Shown here piece by piece: positions 7,182-14,741 of a DNA stretch of 49,170 nucleotides. A model generated the notes under the pieces. That model ran no database searches, was not told where the DNA came from, and worked only from the letters and a program-made list of their open reading frames with translations. The stretch lies in the NCBI GenBank assembly GCA_023666705.1, contig JAMPBO010000022.1, forward strand, positions 1-49,170, in the 5' to 3' direction. This DNA comes from Bacteroides sp. (lineage in GTDB: Bacteria > Bacillota > Clostridia > Lachnospirales > Lachnospiraceae). Both the position numbers and the translations under genes were made by a program. Within the stretch, counting starts at the first letter, position 1. Each line of letters starts with the position of its first letter.

Positions 7182-7766
7182 ATGAGTGACCCAAAAAAGC
7201 AACAATTGCTGTTGCATGTATGCTGTGCACCGTGCAGCTCCCATGTACTTGAATGTCTTTCTCCGGAGTTTGATATAACGGCATTTTTTTATAATCCTAA
7301 CATTACGGAGGAGGAGGAATATAATAAAAGAATAAATGAATTGAAACGGTTTGTAGCGGAGGCGGACTTTGCAAAAAACGTGACAATCCGTGAGGGTGAT
7401 TATGAGCCTGAATGTTTTTGGGAGTTATCAGAAGGACTTGAGGAAGAACCGGAGCGGGGAGCAAGATGCTACAAATGCTATGCACTCCGCATGAGGAAGG
7501 CGGCAGAGTACGCTCTGGAAAATGGATATGATATATTTACAACAACACTTTCCATCAGTCCCCACAAAAATGCAGCGTGGATCAATGAGATAGGGAAAGC
7601 TCTTTCGGAGGAGCTTAATGTCGCTTATATGTACAGTGATTTTAAGAAGAAAAACGGTTATTTAAGATCCATTCAATTATCCAAGGAATATGGGCTTTAC
7701 AGGCAGGACTATTGTGGCTGCGTATTCAGCAAAAAACAAAGCAAAGAAGCGAAAAAAAACTTGTAG
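7182..7766 (+). CDS. queH: Epoxyqueuosine reductase QueH
   Basis: QueH reduces epoxyqueuosine to queuosine in tRNA wobble position 34, the last step of queuosine formation; it is the non-B12 alternative to QueG. The 194-residue protein shows the DUF208 family Cys motifs: HVCCAPCSSH (Cys14, 15, 18), CYKCYALRM (about 96-99) and YRQDYCGCVFS near 172-180. These Cys are known to bind a [4Fe-4S] cluster and a second iron site. The ATG at 7182 is preferred over a TTG three codons earlier, whose ribosome binding site spacing is too short. Tgt, an earlier enzyme of the pathway, is encoded at 41994-43121. Confidence 0.93.
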   Translation: MSDPKKQQLLLHVCCAPCSSHVLECLSPEFDITAFFYNPNITEEEEYNKRINELKRFVAEADFAKNVTIREGDYEPECFWELSEGLEEEPERGARCYKCYALRMRKAAEYALENGYDIFTTTLSISPHKNAAWINEIGKALSEELNVAYMYSDFKKKNGYLRSIQLSKEYGLYRQDYCGCVFSKKQSKEAKKNL

Positions 7767-7837
7767 ATATGTGATGTCTGTAGTAAAATATACCATATAT
7801 ACAGAGAGATGTAAGGTTCTGAAGGGAGGCAGTTGTT

Positions 7838-8305
7838 ATGTACATAGGTGACATCAGTTACAATTATACAATTCCTGTAAGCAATGTTGACAGGGTAACG
7901 CCGATTAACACAGACAACACGGTTGATAGTGCGTCTAAGGTTAAACCGTCCACCGAGTGCAAAACATGTGCAAATAGAAAATATGTTGATGGTTCAAATG
8001 AAGCAGATGTTTCATTTAAGACACCGGGCGTGATAAAGCCTGAGGAGGCTTATGCCAAGGTCAGTGCCCACGAGCGTCAGCATGTGTCAAATGCCATAGC
8101 AAAGGGAAACGAGCCTGGAGCTAAGCTTATCAGTGCATCCGTTGCACTTAAGATGGCAGTTTGCCCGGAATGTGGCAGGACATATGTGGCAGGCGGTACC
8201 ACGACTACCACGATTCGCTATTCAACCAAAAACCCTTACGACAAAAACGCAGCAGAGGCATTTGGAAATATGCTGATTGGAAATAACATTGATGAAAAGG
8301 TATAG
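7838..8305 (+). CDS. Small HERQH-motif protein, SprA-like putative metalloprotease
   Basis: The 155-residue protein has CKTCANRKYVDGSNEADVSF (Cys pair near residues 42-45), then VSAHERQHVSNAIAKG near residue 78, then a second Cys pair CPECGRTYVAGG and a Thr run. HERQH fits the HExxH zinc-peptidase pattern, and the layout resembles small SprA-related or CJM1_0395-type proteins of unknown function. No signal peptide is visible. The ribosome binding site GGGAGG is strong. Its TAG stop at 8303-8305 is immediately followed by the stop of the convergent XRE gene, with no base between them. Whether it is an active peptidase is unknown; the third zinc ligand is not obvious. Confidence 0.72.
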   Translation: MYIGDISYNYTIPVSNVDRVTPINTDNTVDSASKVKPSTECKTCANRKYVDGSNEADVSFKTPGVIKPEEAYAKVSAHERQHVSNAIAKGNEPGAKLISASVALKMAVCPECGRTYVAGGTTTTTIRYSTKNPYDKNAAEAFGNMLIGNNIDEKV

Positions 8306-8686
8306 TTATTGTACGTAGTTATTCTTTTTCAGGAGCCGTACCATGTGAAGAACGGCATTTTGCTCGTCTGATGGAAGCATGTTAAAGTCGGAGACAAGGC
8401 GAAGCTCCTTGGTGGACAAGGCATATTTTCCGTGCTTCATAAAATTGAAGTAGGCAAGATTGTGGTTTGCTTCATCAGGTGCAAAAACATACAGAAGCTC
8501 CATAGGATTCATATTATATAAGGCGGATATTTTAATTAGGTTTTCTATAGTAGGCATACGGGTTCCTGACTCGTAGTGGCTGTAGGTTGAGTTGGATATG
8601 TAAAGCTTTTCAGCTACTTCACATTGCCTGTATCCAAACTCCTCTCTTTTTTCTTTTAAAATTTCTGCAAATGAATTTTTTTGCAT
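8306..8686 (-). CDS. XRE-family helix-turn-helix regulator
   Basis: The 126-residue protein begins with a Cro/C1-type helix-turn-helix (about residues 5-65): FAEILKEKREEFGYRQCEVA, then ISNSTYSHYESGTRMP, then NLIKISALYNMNP. The C-terminal half of about 60 residues is helical and may mediate dimer formation or sensing. Targets cannot be told from sequence. It is transcribed toward the HERQH gene and shares a zero-base boundary with it, so the two transcripts must overlap at their 3' ends unless ended inside coding sequence. A plausible extended -10 box lies at 8777-8782. Confidence 0.9.
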   Translation of the reverse strand: MQKNSFAEILKEKREEFGYRQCEVAEKLYISNSTYSHYESGTRMPTIENLIKISALYNMNPMELLYVFAPDEANHNLAYFNFMKHGKYALSTKELRLVSDFNMLPSDEQNAVLHMVRLLKKNNYVQ

Positions 8687-8776
8687 AAATAACCTCTCTT
8701 TCTGTAGTTGCGTTAATCGTTGGAAACAGCCATGAATATGGCAAAGTAATAGGAATCATTTACCGAATTTGAAGAC

Positions 8777-8782
8777 ATTATA
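8777..8782 (-). promoter_or_regulatory. Extended -10 box of the XRE gene
   Basis: On the minus strand this reads TGA-TATAAT, a consensus extended -10, about 90 bases before the XRE start. No good -35 box is visible at 16-18 bases, as is common for extended -10 promoters. Confidence 0.45.
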
Positions 8783-8841
8783 TCACATTTTTTGAATTTG
8801 TATATAGTTTACCGGAAATATTTTTTCGAGGAGGGACATAA

Positions 8842-9672
8842 ATGAGTAAGGCGGATAACATGTTCATTGACATGTGTAATGATATTATTAATCACGGATA
8901 TAGTACAGAGGGTGAGAAGGTACGCCCGAAGTGGGAGGATGGGAGCTACGCGTATACGCTAAAACGGTTTGGGGTAGTCAATCGTTATGACCTGTCAAAG
9001 GAATTTCCGGCAATAACGCTCCGAAGGACATATATTAAGTCTGCCATTGATGAGCTTTTGTGGATTTGGCAGAAAAAGTCCAATAACATCAAGGATTTAA
9101 AGAGCCACATCTGGGATGCATGGGCAGATGAAGACGGCTCCATCGGCAAGGCTTACGGGTATCAGCTTGGTGTAAAGCATAAGTACAAGGAAGGGATGAT
9201 GGACCAGGTTGACAGGGTGATATACGACTTGAAAAATAATCCGTACAGCAGAAGAATCATAACCAATATTTATGTGCATCAGGATTTAAATGAAATGAAT
9301 CTGTATCCGTGTGCATACAGCATGACATTTAATGTTACGGGAAATAAATTAAATGCGATTTTGAACCAGAGGTCCCAGGACGTGCTCACTGCCAACAACT
9401 GGAATGTTGTCCAATATGCGGTGCTTGTGCATATGCTGGCACAGGTTACGGGCTATGAGCCGGGAGAGCTTGTGCATGTGATTGCGGATGCACATATATA
9501 TGACAGGCATATACCGATTGTGAAAGAGCTGATCGCAAGACCTACATATCCTGCACCAAAATTCTCCATGAATCCTGACATAAAGGATTTTTATGCGTTT
9601 ACCACGGATGATTTTATTATAGAGGATTATGTTACAGGACCGCAGGTTCAAAACATACCTGTGGCAATATAA
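8842..9672 (+). CDS. thyA: Thymidylate synthase
   Basis: ThyA methylates dUMP to dTMP with methylene-tetrahydrofolate, which leaves dihydrofolate for DHFR to recycle. The 276-residue protein has the folate/dUMP Arg segment near SRRIITNIYV, the active-site Cys157 in LYPCAYSMTFNV, the NQRSQDVLTANNWNV dUMP-binding loop and the HVIADAHIYDRH segment. The PCAY active site, rather than PCH, resembles the Bacillus-phage-like ThyA branch. GAGGAGGG lies 8 bases upstream of the ATG. DHFR follows after 105 bases, with a terminator-like hairpin between (9714-9755). Confidence 0.96.
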   Translation: MSKADNMFIDMCNDIINHGYSTEGEKVRPKWEDGSYAYTLKRFGVVNRYDLSKEFPAITLRRTYIKSAIDELLWIWQKKSNNIKDLKSHIWDAWADEDGSIGKAYGYQLGVKHKYKEGMMDQVDRVIYDLKNNPYSRRIITNIYVHQDLNEMNLYPCAYSMTFNVTGNKLNAILNQRSQDVLTANNWNVVQYAVLVHMLAQVTGYEPGELVHVIADAHIYDRHIPIVKELIARPTYPAPKFSMNPDIKDFYAFTTDDFIIEDYVTGPQVQNIPVAI

Positions 9673-9713
9673 AAAATTTGTATTACATTATTATAGAAAT
9701 ATGACATGCAATG

Positions 9714-9755
9714 TCAGCCTGTTTGTGGGACACAAATTGGAACAGGCTGATTTTT
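9714..9755 (+). terminator. Terminator or attenuator between thyA and folA
   Basis: A 10-base stem TCAGCCTGTT / AACAGGCTGA is followed by TTTTT. Inside its loop a second small stem TGTG-GGA-CACA can form, giving a nested structure. It lies 41 bases after thyA and 22 bases before folA, so either folA depends on read-through or it has its own promoter, which I could not see. Confidence 0.82.
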
Positions 9756-9777
9756 ATAAGCATGACAGGAGGAAAAA

Positions 9778-10287
9778 ATGGATTTAATTGTTGCCGTTGA
9801 TAATAATTGGGCGATTGGAAATAAAGGGAATTTACTTGTATCAATTCCTGAGGACCACAAGTTTTTCAGACAGACTACAATGGGAAATGTGGTTGTGCTT
9901 GGCAGAAAGACCCTTGCAGGCTTTCCAAACGGTCTGCCGCTTGCAGGACGTGACAATATTATTTTATCAACAAATACAGATTACAAGGTAAAGGGAGCTG
10001 TGACCGCCAATTCAAAGGAGCAGCTTTTTGAGGTATTAAAGGATTATAAGGACAGGGAAATTTTTGTCATAGGTGGAGGTACTGTTTACGAAATGCTTCT
10101 GCCGTATTGCAGATATGCACATGTCACAAAAATAGATTACTCCTATGAGGCGGATACCTATTTTCCAAATCTGGACAAGCTGGAAAATTGGAAAGTGGTG
10201 GCAGACAGTGAGGAGCATACGTATTTCAGCCTTGAATTTTATTATTACAAATACGAAAATATGGAACCGCTTGCACTCCCAATTTAA
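9778..10287 (+). CDS. folA: Dihydrofolate reductase
   Basis: DHFR reduces dihydrofolate to tetrahydrofolate with NADPH and recycles the product of ThyA. The 169-residue protein has the opening MDLIVAVDNNWAIGNKGNLL, with the Met20-loop region and the catalytic acid position in IPEDHKFFRQTT (Asp/Glu near residues 26-28), the NADPH segments VVVLGRKTLAGFP and REIFVIGGGTVYEMLLPY, and the C-terminal FPNLD region. Length is normal for the family. AGGAGG lies close upstream of the ATG. It pairs functionally with thyA, and transcription is probably partial read-through of the intervening hairpin. Confidence 0.95.
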   Translation: MDLIVAVDNNWAIGNKGNLLVSIPEDHKFFRQTTMGNVVVLGRKTLAGFPNGLPLAGRDNIILSTNTDYKVKGAVTANSKEQLFEVLKDYKDREIFVIGGGTVYEMLLPYCRYAHVTKIDYSYEADTYFPNLDKLENWKVVADSEEHTYFSLEFYYYKYENMEPLALPI

Positions 10288-10389
10288 CATGAATCGTGTG
10301 TTTTTTGGTTATAATGTCATAAATGCACAAAAACATTATCATAAAATTAAATAAAATATACAAAAACTCTTTTAAACGTGTTCAAAATA

Positions 10390-10398
10390 TGATATAAT
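10390..10398 (+). promoter_or_regulatory. Extended -10 promoter of the YbjQ/TPR/coiled-coil run
   Basis: TGA-TATAAT with the -10 box at 10393-10398, and a weak -35 candidate TTTAAA at 10371-10376 (16-base spacer). It lies about 70 bases before the YbjQ-domain gene. The leader contains a short AATAGG/CCTATT hairpin at 10409-10431. Confidence 0.6.
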
Positions 10399-10466
10399 TT
10401 TTTCATTTAATAGGGATGTCCATAACCTATTTGCGTGAATATATTTTAAGTTGGAGGGATTTTAAA

Positions 10467-11564
10467 ATGGGTGAATTGATGATTACTTCAGGCTCTGGAT
10501 TCGAGGGCTACGAAATTGACCAGTATTTAGGCTTTGTTTCAGGACAAACTGTACTTGGTTCAAACTTCTTTAAGGGAATTGCAGCGGGCGTTACGGAAAT
10601 GTCGGATGCAGAAAGTGAAAAGCTTACCAGTAAGCTGGAACAGGCAAACGAGGTTGCAATGAATAAGCTTATCAAGCTTGCAGAGAGCAGAAAAGCAGAT
10701 GCAATTATCGGTACGGAGCTTAACTATACCCAGTTCGCAAATTATTCCGTCGGAACAATTGCGTCAGGTACTGCCGTTACTCTGAGAAAGCTGGAGGACA
10801 CAGAGCATAAGATTAGCAAGGAATTATATGTAAGCAATTACTATAACAGACTGGTTCCAAGACCGGTTAAGGTAATTCTTTCAGGAGACAGCAAGGAAGT
10901 TAAAATCTGTACACAGTTCTTCAATTATAACATGGATGACATTAAGGCAATCCGTGCTGATATTGAGCTTACAAATCTCTATGAGGAGAAGCTTCTTCTT
11001 AAGAATTTGGATTTTGTTTTTGAGAAGGGAAATGTTACGCTTATTACTGCAAATGAAATTGAGTGTAAGCTTCCTGCAAAGGATATTCTTCTTATCAAGG
11101 ATTCCAAGGTTACCATTTCCAAGTATGTTACAAGCAGAGGCGTATTTGCATGTAATGATGTGCCAATTAATGTATCAATGCCGTTACATAGACTTTCTGC
11201 CCTTAAGGAGAAGAGAGGTATTGATGCAGTTGAGAAATACAGGACAGATGGAATGACATGGACATGTAACTGTGGTTATGTCAATGAGGCTGGCTCCGAG
11301 GAGTGTGTAGTCTGTGCACGTAAGCAGGAGGATATGAAGAGTACATCTACATTTAATCCTGATGAAATGATTGCAAAGATGCAGACGAAGGAATTCGTTA
11401 TGGAAATCAAGGATGTACTTATGGAGTACATTAAGGATATCGATACACAGTACAGAATGGAGCTTCTTGAAATTATGGAGTCCGGTCTCCAGTATGAGAA
11501 GACAAGAGGCAACATGAAAGACACCGTGATTGAAAAGGTTGAGAAGGTTTTTGAGGGACATTAA
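10467..11564 (+). CDS. YbjQ-domain protein with C-terminal zinc ribbon
   Basis: The protein has 365 residues from ATG at 10467 (GGAGGG with good spacing; the open frame extends 17 codons upstream without a site). Residues 1 to about 110 look like a YbjQ/UPF0145 domain: ITSGSGFEGYEIDQYLGFVSG, then a central helix, then KADAIIGTELNYTQF and GTIASGTAVTLRKL. A middle region of about 150 residues follows, then a compact zinc ribbon with Cys267, Cys269, Cys280 and Cys283 (WTCNCGYVNEAGSEECVVC), then a helical C-terminal part. YbjQ domains form pentamers of unknown function, sometimes called heavy-metal-binding. The gene starts a same-strand run with the acidic TPR protein, the coiled-coil protein and the MreB-type actin. 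Confidence 0.82.
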   Translation: MGELMITSGSGFEGYEIDQYLGFVSGQTVLGSNFFKGIAAGVTEMSDAESEKLTSKLEQANEVAMNKLIKLAESRKADAIIGTELNYTQFANYSVGTIASGTAVTLRKLEDTEHKISKELYVSNYYNRLVPRPVKVILSGDSKEVKICTQFFNYNMDDIKAIRADIELTNLYEEKLLLKNLDFVFEKGNVTLITANEIECKLPAKDILLIKDSKVTISKYVTSRGVFACNDVPINVSMPLHRLSALKEKRGIDAVEKYRTDGMTWTCNCGYVNEAGSEECVVCARKQEDMKSTSTFNPDEMIAKMQTKEFVMEIKDVLMEYIKDIDTQYRMELLEIMESGLQYEKTRGNMKDTVIEKVEKVFEGH

Positions 11565-11629
11565 TTGTTGTAAATGACGGTACTGTGTGATAAACTTAAA
11601 ATAATGACTTAATGTTTGAGGTGAGAAGT

Positions 11630-14600
11630 ATGAGCACAGGGCTTTCAATGGCTAGTGTTAACAAGATTAAAGAGTTGGCAAATCAAAGAGAATACAGTCT
11701 GGCATTGGAAATTGTTGACAGTCAGGATTTGTCGAAGTCTCTTAATCCGCAATTTCTCAGATTGTGTGGTGACATATTTTCTCACGCAAAAAGATATAAG
11801 GATGCAAGAAAAGTTTTATTGATGGCACATAGGCTGGCTCCGGAATCCAAGCGTATTATCGCATCTATGGTTGAGCTTTATTTAAACATAGGGTATCAGG
11901 AACTGGCACAGAAATATTACGACATTTATATGTTTGATGCCGATGAAAATACGATAGAGACTAAGCAGGTTAAGTATGCATACGATAATGCATACAAGAA
12001 AGAACCTGCTTGGCTCTTATCTTATTTGGAGGCGTCGTTTCATCATAATATGGATTATGAATGGAGCTACAAGACATATCTGCTTTTAAAGGCAGTCAAC
12101 CGCGATGATGATGCAAAGGCTTTGGCAGATGTATATCTGCCGACATATAAGAATACGGAATTTGCTGATATTATTGAAAATATTGAAAATAATGGCGGCA
12201 GTACAGAAAAGCTGATTTATGTATATGCCAAACAATGGATAGAGGACGATTCAGAGGAAGAACAGGAATTAAGGAATGAGGAAGAAAAGCTGTTAGAAGC
12301 TGACGAGCTTAGAATTCATCCGAAGGAAGCTGAGATAACCATTATGTTTGAAGAAATGGGGGACGGCACGGAGGAATTATCAAAGCGTAAGCTCAAAAAA
12401 CTCATGAAGGAACAGGAAAAACAGGCGAAGGAAGCAGAGGAACAGGCGAAGCAGGCAGAAGAAAACGGCGGGCAGGAGGCTTCGGATGAGCCTGTACAGG
12501 AACAGGAAAAGGGCTTATTAAAAAAGCTGTTCAAAAAGAATAAGAAAGCAGAACCAAGTACTGAAACAGAGAAAAATACAGAAGCTGAAAAGCTGGGGGC
12601 AGAAAATGCTGAGACGGCTGAGGCTGAAGTTGAACATAAAGAAAATATAGAGGCTGATGTTGAAAATATTGAACCTGATGCTAAAGAAAATGTAGAGACA
12701 GAGGTTAAGGAAACTGTAGAAGCCGAACAGACTGAAACTGAAAATATTGAACCTGATGCTGAAGAAAATGTAAAAGATGAGACGGTTGATGTTGAAGGCA
12801 CTGAGGCTGAAAGGGATATTGAGGTCGAGGCGGAAAAAGCCGAAAGTGAAAGTATTGAGGCTGAAACTGTTGAGACCGCAAAAGATACAGAGGTTAAAAT
12901 AGCAGAAGAGGAAGAAATAGGGCAGTCAGAGGAAAATGTAGAAGAAGCACCCCGAAGCAACTTTAAATTTGTGATTGAGGATGCAGAAATTATAAGTGAT
13001 ACAGACGATATTTCAGATGTTGATGATGAAGTAATAGAGGAACAGGATTCTGAAGCAGAAGAGCAATGGGGCAGCAATGAGTCCGATGATGAGGATGCTG
13101 ATATGCGTGAATTACATTTAAAGGGTCGTGAATCAAAGACTGGATTAGTTGTTTCGGTGGATGAGGAGTCTGATGATTTTGCAGCAGAATCAGAAACAAT
13201 TGATGATTTGCATGGAGACTTTGATTATTCGAATCCTTTTGAAAGCATAAGTGCCATAAAGAAAGAAAAAGAAGAACATCGTTTTATGCCTAGGCGTAAA
13301 ACCGAATTTGTATTTGAGGAAGCACAGCTTAGTGATAGTGATGCTGATGCTGGTGATATAGACGAATTTGTTACCGAAGATGTAGATGATGAGTTTGGAC
13401 GTATGGAAGCTGTTGAGGAAGAAACAAGCTTGGATACGGAAGAAACCGGGCAAGAAGAGTATAGCTATGAGGCAGAAAAGACAGACAACAGCGTTGAAGC
13501 AGATAGCAGTCTTGTGGCGGAAGCAGAAGAAGCTGAAACGGACGGTTTTGAATTTGATTATGATGTAGAACCAAAAACGGGCGTTGAAGCCGAACAAGAA
13601 GTATATAGTCATGAGGCAGAGCCGGATAGCAGCCTTGAAATGGAGGAGGAACCAAAGCAAGAAACATATAGCTACGAAACAGAAAATGCGGGCAATGACT
13701 TCGAAGCAGGAGCAGAAGATGTAGAACAAAAAGAGTATGATTATGAAGTTGAAGCTGATACGAAAGAGGACGATTTTGAATTTGACTTTGATGTAGAGCC
13801 AAAATCGAACGCCGAAGCCGAGCAGGAAACGTATAGTTATGAAGTAGAAACTGTAGACAACAGCTTTGAAGCAGGAACAGAGACAAACCGAGAAACGTAT
13901 AGCTCTAAGATAGAAACTGCAGACAATAGCTTTGAAGTGGAAGAAGCAAAGTCCGATGATTTTGATTTTGATATAGAGCCAAAGTCAAGTGCCGAAACCG
14001 AGCAAAAAGCGTATCGCTATGAGACAGAGACGGAACAGACAGGTAGTAGCTTTGAAGTGGAAGATGTAGAACCAGAAGCATATAATTATGAAGTTGAAAC
14101 GAAAGAGGACGATTTCGAATTTGATTTTGGGGCAGACATAAACTCAAGTGTTGAAGCAGGGCAAAAAGAGTATAGCTATAAAACAGCAACAGAACAGATA
14201 GATACAAAAACAAGCATTGAAGCTGCACAAGAGAAGTTTAGCTATGAGGCAGAAGCCGAACAGGCGGATTATGGTTATAAGATTAGTACAGAAAAGGATA
14301 CGAAGCCTGAGGAAAGTTCAGATTATTCATATGTAAATGCAGATTACAAGCCAAAGAATAAACTGGATTTCCCTGTATTTAAATCCTCGCTCTTTCCTGA
14401 ACATAATAAAGAGATTAAAGATGTTGAAAATAACTTCCACGAGCTTATGGAGGAAGCACAGGACAAGATGCAGGAAAACCTTCTTAAGGAAGAACAGATG
14501 CAAAAAGAGGCGGAAGCATTACTTGCCTCTCTCGGTATCGACCTGGGAAGTGTAGAGGTTAAGAAAACAGATAACAGTTTTGCAAAGAGCAAGACTTCGG

Positions 14601-14701
14601 ATGTGAAAGAAGATAAGGCTTCACGGGATGCGTTAAAAGCATCGTTGAAGATAGATTCTGTTAAGAGGGATACTTTAAGAAAGCTGAAAGAGTATAGATA
14701 A
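11630..14701 (+). CDS. TPR protein with a very long acidic, repeat-rich region
   Basis: The protein has 1023 residues from ATG at 11630, chosen for GAGG 8 bases upstream. Residues 1 to about 200 form helical pairs resembling tetratricopeptide repeats (for example YKDARKVLLMAHRLAPESKR). From about 205 to 930 the chain is dominated by Glu, Asp, Ala and Val, first as EAE/VET-type runs, then as diverged repeats pairing a DDFEFDFDVEPKS-type block with a YSYE-type block (bases about 13540-14150). The last 90 residues are helical and more basic, ending DTLRKLKEYR. No signal peptide or membrane segment is visible, so it should be cytosolic, largely disordered and strongly negative. I do not recognise a named family. 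It sits 40 bases upstream of an oppositely biased Lys-rich coiled-coil protein, which suggests that the two interact. Confidence 0.82.
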   Translation: MSTGLSMASVNKIKELANQREYSLALEIVDSQDLSKSLNPQFLRLCGDIFSHAKRYKDARKVLLMAHRLAPESKRIIASMVELYLNIGYQELAQKYYDIYMFDADENTIETKQVKYAYDNAYKKEPAWLLSYLEASFHHNMDYEWSYKTYLLLKAVNRDDDAKALADVYLPTYKNTEFADIIENIENNGGSTEKLIYVYAKQWIEDDSEEEQELRNEEEKLLEADELRIHPKEAEITIMFEEMGDGTEELSKRKLKKLMKEQEKQAKEAEEQAKQAEENGGQEASDEPVQEQEKGLLKKLFKKNKKAEPSTETEKNTEAEKLGAENAETAEAEVEHKENIEADVENIEPDAKENVETEVKETVEAEQTETENIEPDAEENVKDETVDVEGTEAERDIEVEAEKAESESIEAETVETAKDTEVKIAEEEEIGQSEENVEEAPRSNFKFVIEDAEIISDTDDISDVDDEVIEEQDSEAEEQWGSNESDDEDADMRELHLKGRESKTGLVVSVDEESDDFAAESETIDDLHGDFDYSNPFESISAIKKEKEEHRFMPRRKTEFVFEEAQLSDSDADAGDIDEFVTEDVDDEFGRMEAVEEETSLDTEETGQEEYSYEAEKTDNSVEADSSLVAEAEEAETDGFEFDYDVEPKTGVEAEQEVYSHEAEPDSSLEMEEEPKQETYSYETENAGNDFEAGAEDVEQKEYDYEVEADTKEDDFEFDFDVEPKSNAEAEQETYSYEVETVDNSFEAGTETNRETYSSKIETADNSFEVEEAKSDDFDFDIEPKSSAETEQKAYRYETETEQTGSSFEVEDVEPEAYNYEVETKEDDFEFDFGADINSSVEAGQKEYSYKTATEQIDTKTSIEAAQEKFSYEAEAEQADYGYKISTEKDTKPEESSDYSYVNADYKPKNKLDFPVFKSSLFPEHNKEIKDVENNFHELMEEAQDKMQENLLKEEQMQKEAEALLASLGIDLGSVEVKKTDNSFAKSKTSDVKEDKASRDALKASLKIDSVKRDTLRKLKEYR

Positions 14702-14741
14702 ATTCTTGACGGGAAGGTGTTACTGAAAGGAGGCAATATAG

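Noticed and set aside
12316-13077. Long minus-strand frame opposite the acidic TPR gene, Ser-rich
   Set aside because: It is the complement of GAA/GAG/GCA-rich codons and gives a Ser/Phe/Ala-only protein with no ribosome binding site; a shadow.
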